This document shows positions 56,591 to 64,000 of a stretch of DNA of 64,000 bases, in pieces. The DNA is taken from assembly GCF_000833605.1 (NCBI RefSeq), contig NZ_JXTG01000002.1:310001-374000 (forward strand). Reading direction: 5' to 3'. This DNA comes from Anoxybacillus ayderensis (GTDB lineage: Bacteria; Bacillota; Bacilli; Bacillales; Anoxybacillaceae). Positions within the stretch are counted from its first letter, which is position 1. Every line of letters begins with the position of its first letter. The notes under the pieces were generated by a model, which worked only from the letters and a program-made list of their open reading frames with translations, was not told where the DNA came from and did no database searches. Both the position numbers and the translations under genes were made by a program.

Positions 56591-57748
56591 ATGAAGCGAT
56601 TTTTTTATGTGCTTGCCATCACGTTTTTATTTTTCCCGATCGCATCTGTGCACGCGGAACAACCGAAAGTGGAGTTAGCGACAGAGGCGCGATCAGCCAT
56701 TTTAATTGAACGGGACACAGGGGCTATTTTGTATGAAAAAAATGCCCATGAGCCGCTTCCACCAGCGAGCATGACGAAAATTATGACGATGCTTCTTATT
56801 ATGGAAGCGATTGATCAAGGAAAGCTAAAGTTAGACGAACGGGTGCGAGCTAGTGAATACGCTGCATCGATGGGCGGATCGCAAATTTTTTTAGAACCCG
56901 GGGAAGAAATGACTGTTGACGATTTATTAAAAGGTGTCGCCATCGGATCAGGGAATGATGCTTCCGTGGCATTAGCAGAACGAATTGCAGGATCAGAAGA
57001 AGCGTTCGTCCATATGATGAACGAAAAAGCAAGACAACTTGGACTCAAGCATACGGCATTTGAAAATACGACAGGTTTGCCAGCAAAAAATCATTATAGC
57101 ACCGCATATGATATGGCGGTGATGGCAAAAGAGCTATTAAAATACGATTTAATTACAAAATATACAGGCACATATGAAGACTACTTAAGAGAAAATACAA
57201 ACAAAAAGTTTTGGCTTGTGAACACAAATCGGCTTGTGAAATTTTATCCGGGTGTTGACGGATTAAAAACAGGCTATACGAGCGAAGCGAAATATTGTTT
57301 AACAGCAACGGCGAAAAAAGGCAACATGCGCGTCATTGCTGTCGTGTTTGGAGCGCCGACGCCAAAGGCGAGAAACGCACAAATTACAAAAATGTTAGAT
57401 TACGCGTTTAGCCATTACGAAACGAAACCGCTTTATAAAAAAGACGAAACGATTGCGATAGTTCCTGTCAGCAAAGGAAAGAAAAAGGCGGTTGCGGCTG
57501 TGACGTCCGAGCCGATTTCTGTTTTGTTAAAAAAGGGAGAAAAATCAGAAGCGGTGAAAACGACGTGGAAATTAAATAAAAAAGTGAAAGCGCCAGTGAA
57601 AAAAGGTGACGTGCTCGGTACGCTCATTGTGAAAAAAGATGGAGCGGTGATCGCGAAAAGTCCTTTAGTGGCGAAAGAGCAAGTGGAAGAAGCAAATATG
57701 TGGGAGTTGTTTAAACGGATGTTTAGCTCGTTCTCACGCACATCTTGA
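56591..57748 (+). CDS. dacF: D-alanyl-D-alanine carboxypeptidase DacF
   Basis: The 385-aa penicillin-binding protein trims stem peptides of spore peptidoglycan. A signal peptide ends near VHAEQ; the active-site triad motifs are SMTK, SGN and KTG. A C-terminal beta domain and an amphipathic tail (WELFKRMFSSFSR) anchor it to the membrane. ATG 56591 has GGAGGG six bases upstream. It precedes spoIIA as in B. subtilis and can be read through into it. Confidence 0.95.
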   Translation: MKRFFYVLAITFLFFPIASVHAEQPKVELATEARSAILIERDTGAILYEKNAHEPLPPASMTKIMTMLLIMEAIDQGKLKLDERVRASEYAASMGGSQIFLEPGEEMTVDDLLKGVAIGSGNDASVALAERIAGSEEAFVHMMNEKARQLGLKHTAFENTTGLPAKNHYSTAYDMAVMAKELLKYDLITKYTGTYEDYLRENTNKKFWLVNTNRLVKFYPGVDGLKTGYTSEAKYCLTATAKKGNMRVIAVVFGAPTPKARNAQITKMLDYAFSHYETKPLYKKDETIAIVPVSKGKKKAVAAVTSEPISVLLKKGEKSEAVKTTWKLNKKVKAPVKKGDVLGTLIVKKDGAVIAKSPLVAKEQVEEANMWELFKRMFSSFSRTS

Positions 57749-57784
57749 CGAAACGAGGCGAATGGCGACTAGTTTTGTCGGGAA

Positions 57785-57812
57785 GAAGGATTGACGCATA
57801 AACGAATCGAAT
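57785..57812 (+). promoter_or_regulatory. Sigma-H promoter of spoIIA with Spo0A-box-like words
   Basis: GAAGGATTG (57785-57793, one mismatch to RnAGGAwWW) and ATCGAAT (57806-57812, full match to RnnGAAT) are 12 bp apart, 36 bp before spoIIAA. Upstream lie TGACGAA (57746, overlapping the dacF stop) and TGTCGGG (57775), Spo0A-box-like. This matches the Spo0A-activated sigma-H promoter known for spoIIA. Confidence 0.8.
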
Positions 57813-57848
57813 TCTTCCTTAACCTAAACGGATAAGGAGGAAATGATT

Positions 57849-58199
57849 GTGAGTTTATCGATTCAATTAGAAGTGAAACAACATGTATTGCTCGTACGAT
57901 TAGCTGGCGAGCTAGATCATCACACGGCGGAACAGTTGCGCGCAGAGATGACGGATGTATTAGAGCGAGAGCGAATAAAAGCGATCGTTTTAAACTTAAA
58001 TGAGCTAACGTTTATGGATAGTTCAGGATTAGGTGTCATTTTAGGAAGATATAAGCAAATTCAACGCATGGGTGGAGAGATGGTCGTCTGCTCCGTTTCT
58101 CCGTCAATTAAGCGTTTGTTTGATATGTCAGGGCTGTTTAAAATTATTCGGTTAGAAGTCAATGAGCAGTATGCATTACAAACGTTGGGGGTGGCGTAA
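57849..58199 (+). CDS. spoIIAA: Anti-anti-sigma factor SpoIIAA
   Basis: The 116-aa STAS-domain protein, when dephosphorylated by SpoIIE, releases sigma-F from SpoIIAB. The phosphorylated serine is in [27 protein letters not shown] is typical. GTG 57849 is eight bases from AAGGAGG and gives MSLSIQLEV, the family start; the ATG at 57843 adds two residues. Stop and next start are adjacent. Confidence 0.96.
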   Translation: MSLSIQLEVKQHVLLVRLAGELDHHTAEQLRAEMTDVLERERIKAIVLNLNELTFMDSSGLGVILGRYKQIQRMGGEMVVCSVSPSIKRLFDMSGLFKIIRLEVNEQYALQTLGVA

Positions 58200-58640
58200 A
58201 TGAGAAATGAAATGCATCTTCAATTTTCCGCCCTCAGCCAAAATGAATCATTCGCCCGTGTGACAGTTGCTGCGTTTGTTGCGCAACTCGATCCAACGCT
58301 CGATGAGCTCACGGAAATTAAAACGGTCGTATCCGAAGCTGTAACGAATGCGATTATTCATGGCTATGAAAATGATCCAAGCGGCGTCGTCTATATTTCT
58401 GTCATCATTGAAGGGCATACGGTCCATTTAACGATTCGCGATCATGGAAAAGGGATTGAAAACGTGGAAGAAGCGCGTCAGCCGTTATTTACGACGAAGC
58501 CAGAGCTCGAGCGTTCCGGTATGGGATTTACGATTATGGAAAACTTTATGGATGAAGTAAACATTTACTCAAAAGTGAATGAAGGAACGACTGTGGAGTT
58601 GATTAAGCATTTAACGAAAAGCAAAGCGCTATGCAATTAA
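58200..58640 (+). CDS. spoIIAB: Anti-sigma-F factor/serine kinase SpoIIAB
   Basis: This 146-aa GHKL-fold kinase binds sigma-F and phosphorylates SpoIIAA. N-box [17 protein letters not shown], the G1 box [13 protein letters not shown] and G2 SGMGFTIM are present. The ATG follows the spoIIAA stop with no gap, using GGGGGTGG as ribosome-binding site, so the two are translationally coupled. Confidence 0.97.
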   Translation: MRNEMHLQFSALSQNESFARVTVAAFVAQLDPTLDELTEIKTVVSEAVTNAIIHGYENDPSGVVYISVIIEGHTVHLTIRDHGKGIENVEEARQPLFTTKPELERSGMGFTIMENFMDEVNIYSKVNEGTTVELIKHLTKSKALCN

Positions 58641-58653
58641 GGGAGACGTGCCT

Positions 58654-59391
58654 ATGGATGTCGAGGTACAAGCTGTCAAAGACCATGAAATCAAAGAGTT
58701 GATTCGGAGGAGCCAGCAAGGGGATCAGCAAGCGCGCGATGAGATTATCGAAAAAAATATGCGGCTTGTCTGGTCGGTTGTGCAACGGTTTTTAAACCGA
58801 GGATATGAGCCAGAAGATTTGTTTCAAATCGGTTGTATCGGTTTAATGAAATCCGTCGATAAGTTTGATTTATCGTATGACGTCAAATTTTCAACGTATG
58901 CAGTACCGATGATTCTTGGAGAAATTCAACGCTTCATTCGCGATGACGGATCCGTGAAAGTGAGCCGTTCATTAAAAGAAATCGGGAATAAAATTCGCAA
59001 GGCAAAAGATGAATTATCGAAGCGAAACGGTCGCGTCCCGACGGTAAATGAAATTGCTCAATTTTTGCAAATTTCACCTGAGGACGTTGTATTAGCGCAA
59101 GAAGCGATTCGTTCGCCCGCATCTATTCATGAAACGGTGTACGAAAACGATGGCGACCCGATTACGTTGCTTGATCAAATTGCAGACGAACAAGATGTTT
59201 GGTTTGATAAAATTGCGTTGAAAAAAGCGATGGAAGAATTAGATGAACGCGAGCGACTCATCGTTTATTTGCGTTATTATAAAGATCAAACACAATCAGA
59301 AGTGGCAGCTAGATTAGGCATCTCTCAAGTGCAAGTATCTCGTTTAGAAAAAAAAATATTGCAACAAATGAAAGCCCGAATGGATGAATAA
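58654..59391 (+). CDS. sigF: RNA polymerase sigma factor SigF
   Basis: The 245-aa forespore-specific sigma factor. Region 2 (IEKNMRLVWSVVQRF, GYEPEDLFQIGCIGLMKS, DVKFSTYAVPMILGEIQRF), region 3 and region 4 helix-turn-helix (QTQSEVAARLGISQVQVSRL) are complete. ATG 58654 is nine bases from AAGGGAG and yields MDVEV, as in B. subtilis; GTG 58648 is too close. Its stop codon lies in the terminator. Confidence 0.97.
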   Translation: MDVEVQAVKDHEIKELIRRSQQGDQQARDEIIEKNMRLVWSVVQRFLNRGYEPEDLFQIGCIGLMKSVDKFDLSYDVKFSTYAVPMILGEIQRFIRDDGSVKVSRSLKEIGNKIRKAKDELSKRNGRVPTVNEIAQFLQISPEDVVLAQEAIRSPASIHETVYENDGDPITLLDQIADEQDVWFDKIALKKAMEELDERERLIVYLRYYKDQTQSEVAARLGISQVQVSRLEKKILQQMKARMDE

Positions 59392-59409
59392 GTCCGTTCG
59401 GGCTTTTTA
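59371..59409 (+). terminator. Terminator of the spoIIA operon
   Basis: AAAGCCCGAA (59371) pairs with TTCGGGCTTT, extended by GGA/TCC, followed by TTATG. The stem includes the last sigF codons. Confidence 0.85.
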
Positions 59410-59410
59410 T

Positions 59411-59440
59411 GCATACGGAGGAAGGTCATATCTCATACTA
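59411..59440 (+). promoter_or_regulatory. Sigma-G promoter of the spoVA operon
   Basis: GCATA (59411-59415) and CATACTA (59434-59440) are 18 bp apart, matching the sigma-G consensus GHATR-N18-CATnHTA at every defined position. The start of spoVAA lies 30 bp downstream. Confidence 0.85.
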
Positions 59441-59470
59441 CAAATACAATGATGGAAGCAAGGTGTGAGC

Positions 59471-60091
59471 ATGAAAGAAACGATTTTTTTGAAAATGCGT
59501 CATCGTGTGCAAGTGCAGCCAAATGCAACGGTTCGAGTAGGAGATGTTGCACAAGTCGTCGCAAAGAAACGAATGGACGATATTGTGCAAACCCCGATTT
59601 ATACCGTGCAAAAAAAAGATCGAAACATTGTTATTATTGATGTCATGCATGTGATGAAAGCATTAATGGCCGTTGCGCCGCATGATGATATTCAGTCGCT
59701 CGGACCGTCACAAACGATCGTTGAAGTCGTTTATGAAAAAAAACGATGGGGCTATTTATATGTTCCAATCGTTTGGCTTCTTTTATTTATCGGATCGGGG
59801 CTTGCAATTATGAATTTTCACGAAGATGTGAGCATGCAACAAGTACAACAACGGCTGTATCGGGTAATCACAGGAAAAGAAGTAGACAAACCGTTATGGT
59901 TTCAAATTCCGTATTCCCTCGGATTAGGTCTCGGGATGATTTTATTTTTCAATCATTTTTTTAAAAAGCGAATTAATGAAGAGCCGAGCCCACTTGAAGT
60001 CGAAATGTTTCAATACCAACAGTCGCTCGATCAATATGTCATTATGCATGAAAATAAAGAAGCGATGAGGCGAATGGACGATGATTCGTGA
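59471..60091 (+). CDS. spoVAA: SpoVAA
   Basis: A 206-aa protein with an N-terminal soluble domain (TIFLKMRHRVQVQPNATV) and two membrane helices (YVPIVWLLLFIGSGLAIMNF and LGLGLGMILFFNHFF). It is part of the spore inner-membrane SpoVA channel that takes up dipicolinic acid (DPA) during sporulation. ATG 59471 has AAGGTG upstream; GTG 59465 overlaps it. It overlaps spoVAB by 11 nt. Confidence 0.93.
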   Translation: MKETIFLKMRHRVQVQPNATVRVGDVAQVVAKKRMDDIVQTPIYTVQKKDRNIVIIDVMHVMKALMAVAPHDDIQSLGPSQTIVEVVYEKKRWGYLYVPIVWLLLFIGSGLAIMNFHEDVSMQQVQQRLYRVITGKEVDKPLWFQIPYSLGLGLGMILFFNHFFKKRINEEPSPLEVEMFQYQQSLDQYVIMHENKEAMRRMDDDS

Positions 60092-60500
60092 GCTAATTGT
60101 AGCATTTGTCGGATTGGCGGGAGGATTAGCTGTCGGTTCTGGTTTTGTGGCGTTTTTAACCGTTCTTGGTGTCATTCCGCGCTTGACGCAGCTCACAAAA
60201 ACGATGAAATGGATCGCGACGTATGAATGGGGCGTTGTACTCGGTGCGGTCGTAAGCAGTTGGGTGAGCTTGCGCGATCCTCTTTTTTCTTTTCCACCTA
60301 TTTTGGCAAGCGTCATCGGATTGCTTAGCGGTGTATTTGTCGGCATGCTTGCTGCGGCCTTAACGGAAGTATTAAACGTATTTCCGATTTTAGCGAAACG
60401 ACTCGGCATTGATGAACAAATTGTCGTGTTATTAATGGCGATGGTATTTGGCAAAGTAGCAGGCTCTCTTTTTCATTGGATATATTTTGTTGATCGATAG
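60081..60500 (+). CDS. spoVAB: SpoVAB
   Basis: This 139-aa membrane protein has about four helices (LIVAFVGLAGGLAVGSGFVAF, ILASVIGLLSGVFVGMLAAA among them) and the family pattern VIPRLTQLTKT. With SpoVAA it is thought to regulate or support the DPA channel. The start lies inside spoVAA. Confidence 0.93.
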   Translation: MIRELIVAFVGLAGGLAVGSGFVAFLTVLGVIPRLTQLTKTMKWIATYEWGVVLGAVVSSWVSLRDPLFSFPPILASVIGLLSGVFVGMLAAALTEVLNVFPILAKRLGIDEQIVVLLMAMVFGKVAGSLFHWIYFVDR

Positions 60501-60510
60501 GGGGAGACAG

Positions 60511-60855
60511 ATGGGAAAAGCATTTTTGTTCGGAGGGTTTATTGCGGTCGTTGGACAAGCGCTCATCGATATGTACAGCATATGGTTTCATATGAATGAG
60601 GCGGAAGCCATTCGTTGGATGAACGGGACGTTGATCGTATGTGCAGCGATATGGACACCTACTCGATTGTATCGCCAGTTCACACAGTTTGCAGGTGCGG
60701 GAATGATTGTGCCGATGATGAGTTTAGCAAACATATGGAGCGCAAGTGCGCTCGAATATCGCAATGAAGGAGCGGCAGAACATATGCTTTCTGTTGGCGG
60801 GAGCATCATTGTGACGTTAGTTGTAGCATCATATGTTGCATCATTGTTTTTATAA
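60511..60855 (+). CDS. spoVAC: SpoVAC-like membrane subunit (short form)
   Basis: Only 114 aa, compared with about 150 in B. subtilis: the hydrophilic N-terminal extension is missing and the protein begins directly at the first helix (MGKAFLFGGFIAVVGQAL). The conserved QFAGAGMIVPMMSLAN core is present. SpoVAC is the mechanosensitive DPA channel subunit. ATG 60511 has AGGGGGAG upstream; an in-frame extension to 60487 adds only eight residues. Assigned by position and core motif. Confidence 0.82.
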   Translation: MGKAFLFGGFIAVVGQALIDMYSIWFHMNEAEAIRWMNGTLIVCAAIWTPTRLYRQFTQFAGAGMIVPMMSLANIWSASALEYRNEGAAEHMLSVGGSIIVTLVVASYVASLFL

Positions 60856-60867
60856 AGGGGGGATTAC

Positions 60868-61875
60868 ATGAAAAAAGTAGGGGAACAAACGATTGTATTT
60901 GATACTGACATTTATATCGAATCGGTCGGCACGGTTGTCGGTCCGAAAGAGCGTGAAGGTCCACTCGGCTCATCATTTCATCGAGCTTATGACGATTTAT
61001 ATTGCGATGAACAAAGTTGGGAGCTCGCAGAACGGCGGTTGATGAAAGAAGCGATTACGATTTGTTTAACAAACGGAGACGTACAAACAGAAGACGTTGA
61101 TTTGTTTATTGCGGGGGATTTACTCAATCAAACAGTCACCGCCAATTATGTTGCAAGAGAACTAGATGTGCCCTTTTTAGGGGTATTTAGTGCTTGTTCA
61201 ACGATTACGGAAGCGATGCTTGTTGCCGCTACGTTTATTGACGGGGCGTTTGCCCGTCGTGTATTAGTGGCAACGAGCAGCCACTACGGAGCAGCTGAAC
61301 GTCAGTTTCGCTTTCCGACGACAATTGGCGTCCAAAAAGGAGAAAGTGCATCGTGGACTGTGACTGGCGGAGCGGCCGCACTATTAAGTACGATCCGTTC
61401 CCCCTTTCGCATGCGCACAGCAACAATTGGAAGAGTAATCGATAGCGGTATAACGGATCCGCTCGACATGGGACGAGCAATGGCACCGGCCGCATTTGCA
61501 ACAATAAGGCAACATTTTGCAGACTGCGGACTTTCACCGGAAGCGTATGATGTGATCGTTACAGGAGATTTAGGAAAAGTCGGAAGCAGCGAACTCAAGT
61601 CGTTATGTCATGATGCCAACATGAATATAAGCGAGCGATATAACGATTGCGGCGTGCTCATTTACGATGCAGAACAGCAAGCGTTTGCGGGGGGAAGCGG
61701 GTGTGCGTGTTGTGCTGTTGTCATGTACAGTTATTTTCTTGAACAGATGAGGGAGAAAAAAATAAAGACAATGCTCGTTGTTGCGACGGGAGCTTTATTT
61801 AATAGTACGATGGTGAAACAAAATCAAACGATTCCAGCGATCGCTCATGCGATTGCCATTGAAGCGGTGACGTAA
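60868..61875 (+). CDS. spoVAD: SpoVAD
   Basis: This 335-aa thiolase-fold protein binds DPA. Conserved are GPLGSSFHRAYDDLY, AGDLLNQTVTANYVAREL, FLGVFSACSTITEAM and the GSGCACCA pocket near residue 275. It is cytosolic-face, membrane-associated in the spore. AAAGGGGGG precedes the ATG; the gene is 12 nt after spoVAC. Confidence 0.95.
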   Translation: MKKVGEQTIVFDTDIYIESVGTVVGPKEREGPLGSSFHRAYDDLYCDEQSWELAERRLMKEAITICLTNGDVQTEDVDLFIAGDLLNQTVTANYVARELDVPFLGVFSACSTITEAMLVAATFIDGAFARRVLVATSSHYGAAERQFRFPTTIGVQKGESASWTVTGGAAALLSTIRSPFRMRTATIGRVIDSGITDPLDMGRAMAPAAFATIRQHFADCGLSPEAYDVIVTGDLGKVGSSELKSLCHDANMNISERYNDCGVLIYDAEQQAFAGGSGCACCAVVMYSYFLEQMREKKIKTMLVVATGALFNSTMVKQNQTIPAIAHAIAIEAVT

Positions 61876-61877
61876 AG

Positions 61878-62198
61878 ATGGAAACGTACGTGTATGCATT
61901 TGTCATCGGTGGCACATTGGCGCTAATCGGACAGTTGTTGCTAAGGAAGTGGTCGTTTATTCGCGTTATGACGATATTTGTATTTATCGGTATGGTGACC
62001 GAATCGATCGGTGTATACCGTCCCATTCAGTCATTTGCGCATGCAGGGGTAGAAACGACACTTGTTCATCTTGGAGCTTCTTGTATACAAGCGGTAAAAA
62101 CGGGGGACTTTACAAATGTCGTTTTTTTTCTTTCTTTTCCAATCTTCGTCGCCTGGATGACCGCTATTGTTTGTAAGCCGAGAGGAAGGATCGAATGA
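61878..62198 (+). CDS. spoVAEb: SpoVAE(b)-like membrane subunit (diverged)
   Basis: A 106-aa membrane protein with three helices ([53 protein letters not shown]). The usual core DFAGAG-VP-TSFGN is degenerate here ([18 protein letters not shown]). Position between spoVAD and spoVAEa supports the assignment. The ribosome-binding site is weak (GCGGTGA in spoVAD), suggesting coupling. It overlaps spoVAEa by 4 nt. Confidence 0.8.
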   Translation: METYVYAFVIGGTLALIGQLLLRKWSFIRVMTIFVFIGMVTESIGVYRPIQSFAHAGVETTLVHLGASCIQAVKTGDFTNVVFFLSFPIFVAWMTAIVCKPRGRIE

Positions 62199-62797
62199 AA
62201 AAAAGGAAAGTTATTTTAGTGACAGATGGAGATGAGCATGTGCGACGTGCGCTTGAATGGTTAGCGAAACAATTTGGTGCGCGCTGTATTAGCCAATCGC
62301 AAGGCAACCCATCGTGGCTAACAGGGAAGCAGCTTGTTGAACTTATTTTGCAGACGCCGTATGATCCTGTTTTTGTCATGTTTGATGATAGTGGCATTAT
62401 CGGCGAAGGGGCAGGTGAACAAGCGCTTCGTTATGTCGCGACGCATGAGCAAATCGATGTGCTTGGAGCGATAGCGGTTGCGTCTGATACGAACAATCAA
62501 GAATGGACAAAAGTAAATATTTGCATTGATTATGATGGAAGCTTCACATCATACGGTGTCGATAAAGAAGGAATTGCTGAGTGGGAATTCGGTCGAGTAA
62601 ATGGAGATACGGTATATTGTTTAGATGAATTAAATATCCCAATTGTTGTTGGAATTGGCGATATCGGAAAAATGAGACGTCGTGATGATATTCGCAACGG
62701 TTGCCCGATTACGCGCAAAGCGATTGAATATATTCTCGAAAGGAGCAAACGCGATGAAAACAGAAAGTTACACACCGATTTCTCCGAAGTTGAATGA
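62195..62797 (+). CDS. spoVAEa: SpoVAEa
   Basis: This 200-aa soluble protein has the family blocks [36 protein letters not shown] and [12 protein letters not shown]. Its role in the SpoVA complex is not defined. Starts with ATGA overlap. Its 3' end overlaps the start of spoVAF by 44 nt. Confidence 0.92.
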   Translation: MKKRKVILVTDGDEHVRRALEWLAKQFGARCISQSQGNPSWLTGKQLVELILQTPYDPVFVMFDDSGIIGEGAGEQALRYVATHEQIDVLGAIAVASDTNNQEWTKVNICIDYDGSFTSYGVDKEGIAEWEFGRVNGDTVYCLDELNIPIVVGIGDIGKMRRRDDIRNGCPITRKAIEYILERSKRDENRKLHTDFSEVE

Positions 62798-64000
62798 AAA
62801 CGAACAGTTTTTCAAAGATGCGATCGGAGTCGGAACGAGCTTCGATTTAGGCGTCCGTAAATTGAACATTTTAAAAACAGATGTTCACTTATATTATTGT
62901 AACGGTCTTTGTGATACACAATATATTATTGAACTGCTCGAAATGCTTGTCCAAGTCAATGATCGCGAGCGGCAATCAGCTAAGCTGCCTGAAATTATCG
63001 AAAACCGTCTCGTTCACCAACAAGTGAATCCAGTGAAAAGTTTAGATGAAGCGGTTGATTTTTTGTTAACCGGTTTAATTTTATTGTTTATTGACGGAGA
63101 AACGAAAGCGTTCGCTGTCGATGTGCGCAGTTATCCAGGGCGTTCACCCGAAGAACCAGATACCGAAAAAGTGGTGCGAGGGGCGCGTGATGGCTATGTT
63201 GAAAATATTGTCGTCAATACGGCGCTCACGCGTAGACGCATTCGAGATGAACGGCTTCGCTTTGAAATGATGCAAGTGGGCGAACGTTCAAAAACAGACA
63301 TTTGTATTGCATATATTCAAGACGTAGCCGACCCAGGACTTGTCGAGCTTATTAAAAAAGAATTAAACGAAATTCAAATTGATGGGTTAACGATGGCGGA
63401 TAAAACGATTGAAGAATTTTTAGTGAAACAAGGATACAATCCGTATCCGCTCGTTCGGTATACAGAGCGACCAGATGTCGCTGCCACACATTTATTAGAA
63501 GGGCACGTGATCATTATGGTCGATACGTCACCAAGCGTCATTATTACGCCAACAACGTATTTCCATCACGTTCAACATGCAGAAGAATATCGACAATCTC
63601 CAGCAGTAGGAACGTTCGTCCGCTGGGTGCGATTTTTAGGCATTTTTGCCTCGCTTTTTTTACTCCCGCTTTGGTTTTTGTTTGTGCTTGACCCATCGTT
63701 ACTACCGGAAAAGTTGGCGTATATCGGGCCAAATGAAAAAACAAATATCCCTATTTTTGTGCAGCTTCTTATTGCTGATATTGGTATTGAGTTTTTACGG
63801 ATGGCTGCCATCCATACTCCAACACCGCTGTCTACGGCAATGGGCTTAATTGCAGCTGCATTAATTGGACAAATTGCCATTGACGTTGGGCTATTTGTGC
63901 CAGAAGTGATTTTATATGTATCTATCGCTGCGATCGGTTCTTTTGCGACCCCGAGCTATGAATTAAGCATTGCCAATAAAATTTTTCGTCTTTTATTTTT
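62754..64000 (+). CDS. spoVAF: SpoVAF/GerA-family membrane protein (5' part, runs off window)
   Basis: The frame starts at ATG 62754 with AAAGGAG seven bases upstream and stays open to the window end (at least 415 codons). The N-terminal soluble region has [24 protein letters not shown] and [20 protein letters not shown], hallmarks of GerA/SpoVAF proteins. The membrane region begins near residue 290 ([19 protein letters not shown]). SpoVAF assists nutrient germinant receptors. The C-terminus is not seen. Confidence 0.93.
   Translation, partial: MKTESYTPISPKLNENEQFFKDAIGVGTSFDLGVRKLNILKTDVHLYYCNGLCDTQYIIELLEMLVQVNDRERQSAKLPEIIENRLVHQQVNPVKSLDEAVDFLLTGLILLFIDGETKAFAVDVRSYPGRSPEEPDTEKVVRGARDGYVENIVVNTALTRRRIRDERLRFEMMQVGERSKTDICIAYIQDVADPGLVELIKKELNEIQIDGLTMADKTIEEFLVKQGYNPYPLVRYTERPDVAATHLLEGHVIIMVDTSPSVIITPTTYFHHVQHAEEYRQSPAVGTFVRWVRFLGIFASLFLLPLWFLFVLDPSLLPEKLAYIGPNEKTNIPIFVQLLIADIGIEFLRMAAIHTPTPLSTAMGLIAAALIGQIAIDVGLFVPEVILYVSIAAIGSFATPSYELSIANKIFRLLF

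Noticed and set aside
1-64000. CRISPR arrays, tRNA or rRNA genes, prophage
   Set aside because: No regular repeat-spacer array, no cloverleaf or rRNA-like sequence and no phage structural genes were seen by reading; XerD is the housekeeping copy.

Overview
The window is a contiguous piece of a spore-forming Bacillaceae chromosome. It carries spo0A, spoIVB, spoIIM, the dacF-spoIIA operon and spoVA, together with the gene order B. subtilis has around its yqi/yqj/yqk region. The added methylmalonyl-CoA genes and the protein variants fit a thermophilic Anoxybacillus/Geobacillus-type organism; the genus is inference. No rRNA, tRNA or CRISPR was seen. Most genes lie on the + strand, and many start codons had to be moved downstream of the longest open frame to match ribosome-binding sites and family N-termini.

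Region by region. 1-8.0 kb: folate, DNA-repair and isoprenoid housekeeping genes (folD end, xseA, xseB, ispA, dxs, yqxC, argR, recN). 8.1-10.4 kb: spoIVB and spo0A, with a textbook sigma-H promoter. 10.4-11.6 kb: yycC-like, yqiK and yqzF. 11.7-21.9 kb: the bkd system (bkdR, a sigma-54 promoter, ptb-bcd-buk-lpdV-bkdAA-bkdAB-bkdB) for branched-chain amino acid degradation. 22-27.3 kb: mutA-mutB-meaB (methylmalonyl-CoA mutase). 27.4-32.5 kb: yqjA, an L,D-transpeptidase gene interrupted by a tnpB-only IS200/IS605-type element, prli42, mce and mmdA. The Bkd products and the Mut/Mce/Mmd enzymes form a plausible route from valine and isoleucine through propionyl-CoA to succinyl-CoA.

32.5-40.7 kb: a PepSY membrane protein, a peptidase, a lone CheW-domain protein, the oxidative pentose-phosphate genes gndA and zwf facing each other, a cyclase-family gene and rnz. 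40.8-43.5 kb is the accessory island. It holds a 410-aa polymorphic-toxin-like protein with a C-terminal PD-(D/E)xK-type domain and an adjacent Imm70-type immunity gene. The tip-plus-immunity cassette is framed by perfect 35-bp direct repeats, with Spo0A-box-like sites upstream and a MazEF-like toxin-antitoxin pair downstream. The neighbouring namA carries a 64-bp tandem duplication of its 3' end.

43.5-53 kb: namA, proC under a proline T-box, yqjP, yqjQ, yqkB, a CDGSH protein, several tiny genes, yqkF, nudF, spoIIM (sigma-E promoter), fur (PerR-like boxes), yqzK and xerD. 53-56.5 kb: the deoB-pupG-pdp nucleoside operon behind a perfect 18-bp palindrome. 56.5-64 kb: dacF-spoIIAA-spoIIAB-sigF and the spoVAA-AB-AC-AD-AEb-AEa-AF operon (sigma-G promoter, diverged small membrane subunits). 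The last gene runs off the window.
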